DNA of 64,000 nt from Micromonospora tarensis (GTDB lineage: Bacteria; Actinomycetota; Actinomycetes; Mycobacteriales; Micromonosporaceae), in assembly GCF_016803395.1 (NCBI RefSeq), contig NZ_JAEVHL010000003.1:1-64000 (forward strand), given 5' to 3'. The notes under the pieces are model-generated. The model was not told the DNA's origin. It did no database searches and saw only the letters and a program-made list of their open reading frames with translations. The translations under genes were made by a program, and so were the position numbers. Positions 45,628 through 54,371 of the stretch are shown piece by piece (the first letter of the stretch is position 1; every line of letters starts with the position of its first letter).

Positions 45628-45729
45628 TCACTTGCCGAGACGGCGACGCTGGACGCGGGTCTTGCGCAGCAGCTTGCGGTGCTTCTTCTTAGCCATGCGC
45701 TTACGGCGCTTCTTGACCACCGAGCCCAT
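45628..45729 (-). CDS. 33-aa basic peptide, bS22 / AURKAIP1-COX24 family
   Basis: The tiny protein [19 protein letters not shown]...RLGK is almost half Lys/Arg and matches the AURKAIP1/COX24-domain proteins of actinobacteria; in mycobacteria the homologue (Rv0500B type) is a ribosomal protein bS22. It would bind rRNA in the small subunit. It lies between the epimerase and BldC-like genes on the same strand, the conserved actinobacterial order. Confidence 0.9.
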   Translation of the reverse strand: MGSVVKKRRKRMAKKKHRKLLRKTRVQRRRLGK

Positions 45730-45943
45730 ACGACAGCCTTTCGATACAACGTGCGGGGCGGACCGGATGACACCACGCTGGTGGCGACGGCGACCGCTTG
45801 CGGACAACGGACCGGACCAGTCTGGGCGGCGGGGCGCACCGGTGGGGTCTCGGTCGGGCTCCAGGGTAGCCGGACAGCGTCAGCCGGACCAACGCGCCCC
45901 CGTCGATGCCGGTTAACGGGCGGTCGGAGGGCCGGTTGGTGGC

Positions 45944-46153
45944 TCAGGCGGTCTCCTGAAAAGCACCCCGGAGATATTCGTGCACCGCATGCTCCGGCAC
46001 CCGGAATGACCGGCCGACCCGGACGGCGGTGAGCTCACCGCTGTGCACCAGGCGATAGACAGTCATCTTCGACACCCGCATGACCGTCGCCACCTCCGCG
46101 ACGGTCAGGAACTTGACCTCCGACAGCCGTCCGTCGGACTGCGACCCGGCCAT
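45944..46153 (-). CDS. BldC-like HTH DNA-binding protein, 69 aa
   Basis: A minimal MerR/excisionase-type winged HTH: VKFLTVAEVATVMRVSKMTV, YRLVHSGELTAVRVGRSFRVPEHAVHEYL. It has no effector domain. Small proteins of this type include BldC and the product linked to bldN in Streptomyces (SCO3328 region, from memory) and Rv0500A in M. tuberculosis. It probably binds direct repeats at developmental promoters. It is transcribed ahead of the bS22-like gene. Confidence 0.9.
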   Translation of the reverse strand: MAGSQSDGRLSEVKFLTVAEVATVMRVSKMTVYRLVHSGELTAVRVGRSFRVPEHAVHEYLRGAFQETA

Positions 46154-46367
46154 GGCTCACCGACCCATCCCATGCCCGGCGCGTGCCGAACCCGACGGAT
46201 GCTCCGGGCCGGGCCGGCGACGCGCGTGTTACCAGTACGGTAGCGGGGCGGTTGTGACCGGCGCGATCCCTTCGTACAACTGATCATGTTTCGGTGGTCG
46301 GTTCACCCGATCCGCGCTCCCGGTATCGGCCCGCCCGCGTCGGCCGTCCGGTTGGTCCCCACGCGGC

Positions 46368-47552
46368 TCACTCGGTGCGCAACGCCACCACCGGGTCGAG
46401 CCGACCGGCGCGCTGCGCGGGCACCACCCCGAAGACGATCCCCACCACCGCCGACACGCCGAAGGCGAGCGCCAACGACCACCAGGTGATCGCGGCCGGG
46501 ATGGGCGACAGCGCGTCGACCAGCACTGCCGTCCCCACGCCCAACGCCATCCCGGTCAGCCCACCGATCGTGGTCAGCAGCACCGCCTCCAGCAGGAACT
46601 GCACCCCGATGTCGCGGGGGCGGGCGCCGACCGCCTTGCGCAGACCGATCTCCCGGGTCCGCTCCCGGACGCTGACCAGCATGATGTTGGAGACGCCGAC
46701 CCCGCCGACGAGCAACGAGATGCCGGCGATGGCGGCCAGTACGCCGGTGAGGACGCCGAGGATGTCGCCGAGGACGCCGAGGATCTGCTGCTGGGTGACC
46801 GCGCTGAACTCGGTGTCCGGGTGGCGGCGGTTCAGCTCGGCGACGATCCGCTCGCCCAACTCGTCGATCCGCTCCCGGTCCGGGGCCTTCACCGCGATGC
46901 CGTCCACCCGCTGGGTGCCCCAGAGCCGCTGCGCGGCGGTCACCGGCACGTGCACCTCGTCGTCCCGGTCGACGCCGAGGCTCTGCCCGAGCGGCGCGAA
47001 GACGCCGATCACCCGGAACCGCACGCCGGCCAACGCCACCTGCTGGCCGAGCGGGTCCCGGTCGGGGAAGAGCGCGCGGGCCACCGAGTCGCCGAGCACC
47101 GCCACCCGCCGGCTGGTGTCCACGTCGGTGCCGGTGAGGTAACGACCACGGGCCAGCGACCGGGTGAACACCGTCGGCGTCGTCTCCAGGACGCCCTGCA
47201 CCGTGGTGAAGTCGGAGCGGGCACCGGCCCGCGCGGTCGCCCCGGAGGCGACGGTGACCGCCACCCGGTCGGGATCGCCGACCACCCGGGTGACGGCGTC
47301 CACGTCCTTCAGGGTCAGCGGTGAGACCACCGGCGCGTTGCCCACCTCGATCCGGCCGGGGACGACCAGCAGCAGATTCGACCCGAGGCCCTCGACCTGC
47401 TGCTCGACCTTCTGTTTGGTGCCGGTGCCGATGGCCACCAGCAGGACCACCGAAGCCACCCCGATGATCACCCCGAGCATGGTCAGCGCGCTGCGCAACC
47501 GATTGGCGCGGAGCGCGTCCAGCGCCACCCGCCACGCCTCGGCGATCCTCAC
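46368..47552 (-). CDS. MacB-type ABC transporter permease (FtsX family)
   Basis: A 394-residue four-helix permease: first helix RLRSALTMLGVIIGVASVVLLVAIG, a periplasmic-core (MacB_PCD-like) domain of about 215 residues, then three C-terminal helices (VLTGVLAAIAGISLLVGGVG, FLLEAVLLTTIGGLTGMALG, SLALAFGVSAVVGIVFGVVP). The EIGLRKAVGARPRDI cytoplasmic loop is the FtsX signature. The mechanotransmission-type transporter probably exports a peptide, lipid or drug. The start overlaps the ATPase stop by 4 bp. Confidence 0.92.
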   Translation of the reverse strand: MRIAEAWRVALDALRANRLRSALTMLGVIIGVASVVLLVAIGTGTKQKVEQQVEGLGSNLLLVVPGRIEVGNAPVVSPLTLKDVDAVTRVVGDPDRVAVTVASGATARAGARSDFTTVQGVLETTPTVFTRSLARGRYLTGTDVDTSRRVAVLGDSVARALFPDRDPLGQQVALAGVRFRVIGVFAPLGQSLGVDRDDEVHVPVTAAQRLWGTQRVDGIAVKAPDRERIDELGERIVAELNRRHPDTEFSAVTQQQILGVLGDILGVLTGVLAAIAGISLLVGGVGVSNIMLVSVRERTREIGLRKAVGARPRDIGVQFLLEAVLLTTIGGLTGMALGVGTAVLVDALSPIPAAITWWSLALAFGVSAVVGIVFGVVPAQRAGRLDPVVALRTE

Positions 47553-48454
47553 GCCACGCCTTCGGGCGGCTCGGCCCCGGGCTGACCCGGGTCGGCCTCG
47601 CGCGGAAGGCGCCCGGTGGCTCCGGCGGCGCCACCGGAGCCACCGGACGGGTGCCCCGGGCCGCTTCCGGACGCGGACCGGGGCTCCGCGCTGGGAGCGG
47701 GGACCAGTGTCGCAGGTCGACCGTGATCGACGGACGGCGGTCGATCATGACTGGCGGGCGGGGCGTCGCTGTCCGCCACGACCACGCCGTCGCGCATCGT
47801 GATCCGCCGCTGGGCCCGGGCCGCGACCTCCTGGTCATGGGTGACCATCACCAACGCCACCCCGGACTCGGCGTTCAACCGCTCCAGCAGTTCCAGCACC
47901 GCCGCGCCGGTGACGCTGTCCAGGTTGCCGGTGGGTTCGTCGGCCAGCAACACCGTCGGCTCGGTGACCAGCGCGCGGGCGATAGCCACCCGCTGCTGCT
48001 CGCCGCCGGACATCTGGTTGGGCCGATGGTCCAGGCGGTGACCGAGGCCGACCCGGCCGAGCATCGCCGCCGCCCGCGCCCGGCGCTGCCGGGCCGGCAC
48101 GCCCCGGTAGACCAGCGGCAGCGCCACGTTCTCCACCGCCGAGGTACGCGGCAGCAGGTGGAACGCCTGAAAGACGAAGCCGATCGTCTCGTTGCGCAGG
48201 GTGGCCAGCTCCGGTGGGGCGAGGGCGTTGACGTCCCGCCCGCCGATCACCAACCGGCCACCCGTCGGCCGGTCCAGCCCGCCGAGCAGGTGCATCAGGG
48301 TGGACTTGCCCGAGCCGGACGGGCCGACCAGGGCCACATAGTCCCCCGGTTGCACGACCAGCGTCACGCCGCGCAACGCCTCGACGGACACCCCGTCCAG
48401 CTGGTACGTCCGGGACACGTCCACCGCCTCGATCGCCGGCGGGCCACCGGTCAC
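47549..48454 (-). CDS. ABC transporter ATP-binding protein (MacB/LolD type)
   Basis: A 301-residue ATPase: Walker A GPSGSGKST, Q-loop region FVFQAFHLLPRTSAVENV, signature MSGGEQQRVAIARAL, Walker B VLLADEPTGNLDS, H-loop VTHDQEV. A 65-residue Gly/Pro/Ser/Ala-rich tail follows the domain. It energises the FtsX-family permease downstream, and overlaps the genes on either side by 4 bp. Confidence 0.93.
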   Translation of the reverse strand: MTGGPPAIEAVDVSRTYQLDGVSVEALRGVTLVVQPGDYVALVGPSGSGKSTLMHLLGGLDRPTGGRLVIGGRDVNALAPPELATLRNETIGFVFQAFHLLPRTSAVENVALPLVYRGVPARQRRARAAAMLGRVGLGHRLDHRPNQMSGGEQQRVAIARALVTEPTVLLADEPTGNLDSVTGAAVLELLERLNAESGVALVMVTHDQEVAARAQRRITMRDGVVVADSDAPPASHDRPPSVDHGRPATLVPAPSAEPRSASGSGPGHPSGGSGGAAGATGRLPREADPGQPGAEPPEGVA

Positions 48455-49836
48455 CGGACCTCCTGGCCGTCGCGGACCTGGTCGGCGCCGCGCACCACGA
48501 TCCGGTCGCCGGGCTGCACGCCGTCGAGGATCTGCACCAGGTCGGCCCCCTGCACGCCGACGGTCACCGGCGCCCGGTCGGCCCTGCCGTCGCGGACCAC
48601 CCAGACCGCGTCCCGACCGTCGGCGGAGAACACCGCCGAGGCGGGGACGGTCACCGCGTCGGCGGCCTCGCGTACCCGCAGGCGCACTATCGCGTTCATG
48701 CCCGGCCGGGGGCTCGGGGCCGGCTGGTCCTCGGCCAGCTTCCCCGCGCCGAGTGCGAGTCGTACCCGGTAGGTGACTCCGCCCTGCGCGGAGCTGGTGG
48801 GCAGCACGTCCACCGAGCGCACGGTCGCGTCGTAGCTGGCACCGGTGACGGCGTCCAGCTCGACGGTGGCGGTCACGCCGGCCTTCACCAGCAGCACGTC
48901 GGTCTCGTCCACCTCGGCGAGCAGCCCGAGCTGGCCGGTGTCCACCACGGTCAGCACCGGGGTGCCGGCGGTGACCAGGCCGCCGACCGCGACCGCGTCG
49001 TCCACCCCGGCGGGCGGCCCGCCCTGGCTGGGGGTCAGCACGGACGGGTCGAGCCCGGCCCCGCCGCCGGCCTGTTCCAGCAGCCCGGCGAGAGCGCCGG
49101 TCGAGCCGCCGCCGGCCCGGGCGCCACCCGGCTGCACCACCCCGGCGATCGGCGCGCGCAGGGTCAGCGCGTCGACTGTCGCCTTCGCCAGGTCGTACGC
49201 CTGCTGGGCCTGGAGCCGCTGCGCCGCGGAGAGCGCGCCGACGGCGGAACCGAGCCCGTTGATGCCCCGCTGCACCGCGCGGACGGCCTGGTCTGCGCTG
49301 CGCGCGGCGGCGGTGTACTGCCGCTGCGCGGAGGTCACCTGGGTCAGCAACGCGTCCCGCAGCTGCGGGTCGGCGATCTTCTCGGCGGCCTTTCGGGCGG
49401 TGTCGAACGCCTCGTCGGCAGCCTTGTCGGTGCTGCGTCGGCTGCCGGTCAGGTCACCGGTGGAGACGCCACGACCGGCGCGCTTCGCGGCGGTCAACGC
49501 CTCCCTCGCCTGCCGGAGTCGCTGCTGGGCCGTCGGCGAGGCGACCACGGCCAGCACCTGCCCCCGCCGCACCCGCTGTCCGGGTTGAACCCGCAGGCTG
49601 GCCAGGGTGCCGTCGGCGGGAGCGGTGAGGGTGGCGGCGGCCCGCGCGGTCACCGTGGCCGGCGCGTCGATCACCTCGGTCACCGGATTACGGGCGGCCG
49701 AGGCGAGCGCGAGGTCGGGGTCGTCGTCGCCGCAGGACGCGGCGGTGGTGGCGGTGAGGACGGCGACTGCGGTCAGGGCGACGAGCAGGCGGGGCCGGCT
49801 GGTGCTGCCCGGCCGAGGTGACTGAGGGCGACGCAC
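48451..49836 (-). CDS. HlyD/MacA-type membrane-fusion lipoprotein
   Basis: A 461-residue adaptor. The N-terminus has a lipobox, TTAASCGDDD, so it is probably a lipoprotein anchored outside the membrane. Lipoyl-like halves (TAPADGTLASLRVQPGQRVRRGQVLAVV and, later, TLRAPIAGVVQPGG) flank an alpha-hairpin of about 150 residues; beta-barrel segments follow (LLAEVDETDVLLVKAGVTATVEL). It forms a MacA-like component for the MacB-type transporter in a cell with no classical outer membrane. The start is GTG 49836, with TACCAT six bases upstream, so the operon mRNA is probably leaderless. Confidence 0.9.
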   Translation of the reverse strand: MRRPQSPRPGSTSRPRLLVALTAVAVLTATTAASCGDDDPDLALASAARNPVTEVIDAPATVTARAAATLTAPADGTLASLRVQPGQRVRRGQVLAVVASPTAQQRLRQAREALTAAKRAGRGVSTGDLTGSRRSTDKAADEAFDTARKAAEKIADPQLRDALLTQVTSAQRQYTAAARSADQAVRAVQRGINGLGSAVGALSAAQRLQAQQAYDLAKATVDALTLRAPIAGVVQPGGARAGGGSTGALAGLLEQAGGGAGLDPSVLTPSQGGPPAGVDDAVAVGGLVTAGTPVLTVVDTGQLGLLAEVDETDVLLVKAGVTATVELDAVTGASYDATVRSVDVLPTSSAQGGVTYRVRLALGAGKLAEDQPAPSPRPGMNAIVRLRVREAADAVTVPASAVFSADGRDAVWVVRDGRADRAPVTVGVQGADLVQILDGVQPGDRIVVRGADQVRDGQEVR

Positions 49837-49878
49837 CCATCGATGGTACGGCCCACCGTCACACCGCCCGGCGTCCCG

Positions 49879-51168
49879 TCAGGCGACGGTGGCGCGGATG
49901 TACGCGACGCACTCGTCGTGCAGCGTCGACCACTGCTCACCGAACGCCTTCTCGGCGGCCGCGTCGAGGCTCCGACGATCGTGCACCACGGTCTTGAAGA
50001 AGGTGAGCATCCGCAGCGGCCCGTACCTGTCGACGAGGTGGCGCACGGCCAGGTAGCCGACGCCGTAGCTGCCGGCGACCCGCTCGGCGGAGGCGTCGTC
50101 GGCGGGGTTCACGCCCTCCAACTTCCCGTCCCAACCGCCCCGGACCAGTTTGCGCACGTCGGCGATCCCCTCGTACCGGTCGATCGCCTGGCCGCCGGAG
50201 CCGGCGAACTCGGCCAGCCCTTCCACCAGCCACCAGTCGGCCTTGCCCGGGTAGCCGCGCTCCGGCAGGGAGGCCGCGTGGGTCAACTCGTGCCGAAGCA
50301 GGTCGTCGGTGCCGTTGCTGGTCAACCCTTCGGCGTTGAGCACCACCTCGTGGTGCCCGCCGCCCACTGTCACCGCGTAGCCGCCGGTCCACTCCGGACG
50401 TTCGCCGCCGTACCAGCGCTGCCACTCGGTGCGGCCGGCGTAGAAGATCCGGTAGCGGTCCGGCGGGGAACCGGTCACCGCGTACCCGTCGGCGACCTTG
50501 GCGGCGGCCTCGGCCTGGGTGAGCAGGCCGGGCAGCTTGCCGCGCAGCGCCGGGGTGGTGGCGACGATGGTCCGCGCGCCGACGGCGACCGCCAGTTCGC
50601 TGATCTCCCACGGTCGGGTGCCGGTCTCCACCGACTTGGATTCCTCCATGGCGAGCATCCGGGGCTGGTCGCCGTTCTCCCGCCACCGGGTGCCGATCAG
50701 CACCGGGCTGGGCCGGCAGTTCGGGGTGACGAAGCAGTACTGGAAGCGCACCAGGAGCCGCCACTCGCCGGGCTTACCGGTGATCGGCGCGGGCAGACCG
50801 CTCGGCTCGGCCCGCCAGCCGGTCACCTTCAGCTCGCGCAGCGCGGCGAACCGCCGGCGCAGGTCCTTGTGGGAGGCGGGATCGGCGATCGCGAGATATC
50901 CGGCGCGGTCGCCGGCGAGCAGCGCCGCGGACTGCCGGTGCAGCTGGGCGGTGATCCGGTCGGACAGCCCCCGGGCGACGGCGGTCGCCGGGTCGTCGGA
51001 CGCCGAGGCACCGGCCCGACTGATCGTGGTCCGGGCGTCACCCTCCCGGATCACCTGCACCACCAGCAGCGCCGGCAGGCCACAGCCCAGCAGCAGGATG
51101 ACCACCACGAACACCGTCCACAGCGGCCAGAGCCGTCGTGGTACGGGCTGCCGCACCTCGTCAGTCAC
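49879..51168 (-). CDS. membrane-anchored HExxH protein, peptidase MA-like
   Basis: A 429-residue protein with an N-terminal helix (LWPLWTVFVVVILLLGCGLPALLVVQVI) and a large outside domain. Around residue 290 the sequence DDLLRHELTHAASLPERG holds HELTH, followed by WWLVEGLAEFAGSGG, the downstream Glu and helix expected of a gluzincin (peptidase MA family). The first half resembles an NTF2-like/stress-tolerance region (SDRITAQLHRQSAALLAGDR). Predicted zinc peptidase at the cell surface; substrate unknown. The GTG start follows TACCCT by seven bases, indicating a leaderless mRNA. Confidence 0.75.
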   Translation of the reverse strand: MTDEVRQPVPRRLWPLWTVFVVVILLLGCGLPALLVVQVIREGDARTTISRAGASASDDPATAVARGLSDRITAQLHRQSAALLAGDRAGYLAIADPASHKDLRRRFAALRELKVTGWRAEPSGLPAPITGKPGEWRLLVRFQYCFVTPNCRPSPVLIGTRWRENGDQPRMLAMEESKSVETGTRPWEISELAVAVGARTIVATTPALRGKLPGLLTQAEAAAKVADGYAVTGSPPDRYRIFYAGRTEWQRWYGGERPEWTGGYAVTVGGGHHEVVLNAEGLTSNGTDDLLRHELTHAASLPERGYPGKADWWLVEGLAEFAGSGGQAIDRYEGIADVRKLVRGGWDGKLEGVNPADDASAERVAGSYGVGYLAVRHLVDRYGPLRMLTFFKTVVHDRRSLDAAAEKAFGEQWSTLHDECVAYIRATVA

Positions 51169-51282
51169 CCGCCGAAGGGTACGACCAATCGGCGGCTGCG
51201 GCGAGACCGGCCCGGGCCGCCGGCCCGGTTCGGTTCGGTTCGGTCAGCGGGTCGGCGGCGACCCGCTGGCCGAACGGAGAGG

Positions 51283-52203
51283 CTACTTCTTGGAGAGCAG
51301 GGCGCGACCGAAGAAGACGAGGTTGGCGGGGCGCTCGGCGAGCCGGCGCATCAGGTAGCCGTACCACTCGTCGCCGTACGGGACGTAGGTGCGCACGGTG
51401 TAGCCCTCACCGGCCAGCCGAGCCTGCTCCTCGGGACGGATGCCGTAGAGCATCTGGAACTCGAAACGCTCCGGCCCCCGGTCGAACCACCGGGCCCGGT
51501 CCTCACCGATGGCGATCATCCGGGGGTCGTGGGTGGCGAGCATCGGGTAGCCGTCGCCGGACATCAGGATGTTCATGCAGCGGACGTAGGACCGGTCCAC
51601 CTCGCGGGCCGACTGGTACGCCACCGACTCCGGCTCCTTGTAGGCGCCCTTGCAGAGCCGCACCCGTGACCCGGCCGAGGCCAGCTCCCGGCAGTCCGAC
51701 TCGGTCCGACGCAGGTACGACTGGAGCACCGCACCGGTCGACGGGAAGTCCTTGCGCAGCCGGCTCAGCACCTCCAGCGTCGAGTCGGTGGTGGTGTGGT
51801 CCTCCATGTCCAGGGTGACGGTGGTGCCCGCCGCGTCGGCGGCCGCGCAGATCGCCCGGGCGTTGTCGTACGCCAACTGCTCGTCGAACATCTGGCCCAG
51901 GGCGGAGAGCTTCACGCTCACCTCGGCAGCCGGGGTGAGCCCCGCGGCGGCGAGCATCTTCAGCAACGTCAGGTACTCGTCGCGGGTGGCGACGGCCTGC
52001 TCGGGGGTGACGGTGTCCTCGCCGAGGTGGTCGAGGGTGACCGCGAGACCGTCGTCGACGAGCCCGCGGGTCGCGCGCAACGCGTCGTCGGTGGCGGCGC
52101 CGGCGACGAACCGGCGGACGACGTCCCGGGTGTACGGGGCAGTCGCGACGAGCCGCTCGACCTGGGATGACCGGGAGGCGGCGAGGATGACGGAACGGAG
52201 CAT
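51283..52203 (-). CDS. proline dehydrogenase
   Basis: A monofunctional FAD-dependent proline dehydrogenase (306 residues) oxidising proline to pyrroline-5-carboxylate. Signature segments: DHLGEDTVTPEQAVATRDEY, TLDMEDHTTTDSTLEV, RVRLCKGAYKEPESVAY, EFQMLYGIRPEEQARL, and VRTYVPYGDEWYGYLMRRLAERPAN. No pyrroline-5-carboxylate dehydrogenase gene is adjacent. ATG 52203 is six bases after TACGCT, so it is probably leaderless; the in-frame extension to 52272 is not used. Confidence 0.92.
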   Translation of the reverse strand: MLRSVILAASRSSQVERLVATAPYTRDVVRRFVAGAATDDALRATRGLVDDGLAVTLDHLGEDTVTPEQAVATRDEYLTLLKMLAAAGLTPAAEVSVKLSALGQMFDEQLAYDNARAICAAADAAGTTVTLDMEDHTTTDSTLEVLSRLRKDFPSTGAVLQSYLRRTESDCRELASAGSRVRLCKGAYKEPESVAYQSAREVDRSYVRCMNILMSGDGYPMLATHDPRMIAIGEDRARWFDRGPERFEFQMLYGIRPEEQARLAGEGYTVRTYVPYGDEWYGYLMRRLAERPANLVFFGRALLSKK

Positions 52204-52288
52204 GAGCCGAGCGTAACGCCCCTGCCAGGGCCCCCGCCGAGGGGCGGCCGGGGCTGCGGTGCTGGCATCCATCAGCTACAACGATGCC

Positions 52289-52567
52289 GTGACCCAACGC
52301 CCCCGCCCCCGCCGCCGGCTCCGGTCGGCCTCCGTGCAGCTCGGCGCGCTCACCGCGCTCGCGCTCGCCCTCTCCGGCTGCAACCTGACCTCGGACGACG
52401 ACGATGACGACGACTGCGCCCTCGGGCCGGTCGGCGGCGGCGGAACCGTCGCGCTGGCGATGCGGGTCTCCGACCCGGTTGCCGGCCGCGGCGCCCCGGA
52501 GCCGACCACCGCGGCCCTGCCCGAGCGCGGTGGGTTCGGCACCCACCTCGCCTCCTGCGGCGGCTGA
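52289..52567 (+). CDS. small lipoprotein with Asp-rich stretch, 92 aa
   Basis: GTG 52289 lies seven bases after TACAAC. The protein begins with a basic N-terminus and a hydrophobic segment (LGALTALALALSGCNLTS) ending in a lipobox LSGC, then DDDDDDDC. Only a short Gly/Pro/Ala-rich tail follows. It is separated by 1 bp from the glutathionylspermidine-synthase-like gene. E. coli ygiB encodes a lipoprotein directly ahead of ygiC, so this is a possible actinobacterial analogue, by position only. Confidence 0.65.
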   Translation: MTQRPRPRRRLRSASVQLGALTALALALSGCNLTSDDDDDDDCALGPVGGGGTVALAMRVSDPVAGRGAPEPTTAALPERGGFGTHLASCGG

Positions 52568-52568
52568 G

Positions 52569-53735
52569 ATGCGCCGCGAGACGGTCACCCCCCGGGACGA
52601 CTGGGACGCCACCATCCGGGCCCAGGGGTTGATCTACGTCGACACCGAGCTGCCCGACGGCGGGATCACCTCGTACTGGGACGAGACCGGCGCGTACGCG
52701 TTCGAGCTGGATGAGGTGCTGCGGCTGGAGGAGGCCACCGAGGAGCTGCACCGGATGTCCGTGGCCGCCGCCGAGCACGTGGTGGCGCGCCGCCGGTACG
52801 CCGAGTTCGGCATTCCGGAGTGGGCGGCCGAGGCGGTGGCCCGGTCGCTGCGCGAGACGCCACCTACCCTCTACGGGCGCTTCGACCTGGCGTACGACGG
52901 CAGCTGGCCGCCGAAGATGCTGGAGTACAACGCGGACACCCCCACCGCGCTGGTCGAGGCGAGCATCATCCAGTGGTACTGGCTGGAGCAGACCCGACCG
53001 GACCTGGACCAGTGGAACAGCCTGCACGAGCGGCTGGTCGGCGCCTGGGCCAAGATCGGCACCGGGCTGCACGACCCCCGGGTGCACGTGCTCTGGTCGA
53101 ACGAGGAGGAGTCCGGCGAGGACCAGATGACCGCCGGCTACCTCGCCGAGACCGCCCGACAGGCCGGCCTGAGCGTCACCTTGCAGCCGATCCAGGAGAT
53201 CGGCTGGGACGGCCGGCGCTTCGTCGACGCCGCCGACCAGCCGGTGACCACCTGCTTCAAGCTCTATCCCTGGGAGTGGATGCTGGCCGAGCCGTACGGC
53301 CCGGCGGCGCTGGCCCCGGGCACTCCGACCACCTGGATCGAACCGGCCTGGAAGCTGCTGCTCTCCAACAAGGCGCTGCTCGCCGTCCTCTGGGAGCTGT
53401 ACCCCGGCCACGAGTACCTGCTCCCGGCATACCTCGACTCGCCGCGCGACATGCCGGAGTACGTGGCGAAGCCGCTGCTGGGGCGCGAGGGCGGTTCGGT
53501 GCGCATCGTCACCGCCGCCGAGGAGATCACCAACCCGGGGAGCTACGGCGACGAGGGCTGGTGTTACCAGGAGTTCCGGGCGTTGCCGCAGTTCGCCGGC
53601 AACCGGATGGTGCTGGGCAGCTGGATCGTCGACGGTGAGTCCGCCGGGGTGGGGGTGCGGGAGAGCGCCAGTTTGATCACCGATGGCTACGCGCGGTTCC
53701 TGCCGCACTACATCGACGCGCCACGCACCCCGTAA
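52569..53735 (+). CDS. glutathionylspermidine synthase-family ATP-grasp ligase (YgiC-like)
   Basis: A 388-residue ATP-grasp enzyme of the GspS synthetase-domain family: GRFDLAYDGSWPPKMLEYNADTPTALVEAS, LEYNAD metal/ATP loop, YVAKPLLGREGGSVRI, and QEFRALPQFAGNRMVLGSWIVDGE. The amidase domain of true Gsp synthetase is missing, as in YgiC/YjfC proteins. Actinobacteria lack glutathione as a rule, so the product is probably another peptide-like ligation. ATG 52569 is 1 bp after the lipoprotein stop, giving an operon. Confidence 0.9.
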   Translation: MRRETVTPRDDWDATIRAQGLIYVDTELPDGGITSYWDETGAYAFELDEVLRLEEATEELHRMSVAAAEHVVARRRYAEFGIPEWAAEAVARSLRETPPTLYGRFDLAYDGSWPPKMLEYNADTPTALVEASIIQWYWLEQTRPDLDQWNSLHERLVGAWAKIGTGLHDPRVHVLWSNEEESGEDQMTAGYLAETARQAGLSVTLQPIQEIGWDGRRFVDAADQPVTTCFKLYPWEWMLAEPYGPAALAPGTPTTWIEPAWKLLLSNKALLAVLWELYPGHEYLLPAYLDSPRDMPEYVAKPLLGREGGSVRIVTAAEEITNPGSYGDEGWCYQEFRALPQFAGNRMVLGSWIVDGESAGVGVRESASLITDGYARFLPHYIDAPRTP

Positions 53736-53754
53736 GTCGTCTACCGTTGGGGGC

Positions 53755-54342
53755 GTGAACTTCGACGCGTACGCCCGGACCGGTGTTGACCTGGTCAACG
53801 CCCGCCTGGACGACCTCGACGACCTGCGTGCCCTCTTCACCGAGGACCACTCCTGGATGAGCGACGAGGTCGTGGAACGGGATGTGGCGATCTTCCGGCG
53901 GGCGCAGAAGCGACTGCGGGACGTCTTCGAGTACGGCACCTCGGGGCGGGACGCCCAGGCGGTCACCGAGCTGAACGCGCTGCTGGAGGCGTTCCCGGTG
54001 CAGCCGCGCATCTCCGGGCACGACTCCAGCGACTGGCACATGCACGTGACCAGCCGGGGCGCGTCGGTCAGCGCCGAATACCTGGCCGGCGCGGCCTGGG
54101 GGCTGTCGGTGTGGCTCTGCGAGTACGGCAGCGCCCGGTTCGGGGTCTGCGCCGACGAGCGGTGCGGCAACGTCTACCTGGACACGTCGTCCAACTGCTG
54201 CCGGCGGTTCTGCTCGGAGCGGTGCGCCACCCGCTCGCACGTGGCGGCGCACCGCGCCCGCAAGCGGGCGGCGGTCGGCGAGCAGGTGACGGTCGCCCCG
54301 CAGCCGACCGCCGGCGCCGACTCGCTCTCACCGGTCAGCTGA
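53755..54342 (+). CDS. CGNR zinc finger domain protein
   Basis: A 195-residue protein with an ABATE-like helical N-terminal domain (VNFDAYARTGVDLVNARLDD) and a C-terminal CGNR zinc finger: CADERCGNVYLDTSSNCCRRFC then SERCATRSHVAAHRARKR. The family is thought to be transcriptional regulators; the C-terminus is basic. GTG 53755 follows TACCGT by seven bases, so a leaderless mRNA is likely even though the YgiC-like gene ends just 19 bp upstream. Confidence 0.9.
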   Translation: MNFDAYARTGVDLVNARLDDLDDLRALFTEDHSWMSDEVVERDVAIFRRAQKRLRDVFEYGTSGRDAQAVTELNALLEAFPVQPRISGHDSSDWHMHVTSRGASVSAEYLAGAAWGLSVWLCEYGSARFGVCADERCGNVYLDTSSNCCRRFCSERCATRSHVAAHRARKRAAVGEQVTVAPQPTAGADSLSPVS

Positions 54343-54371
54343 CCCGTCACCGTCCGGCGCGGGCGGCCGGG

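Noticed and set aside
51226-51245. Triplicate CGGTT repeat downstream of the HExxH gene
   Set aside because: A short five-base repeat in a non-coding gap, most likely slippage; not a CRISPR or an origin.
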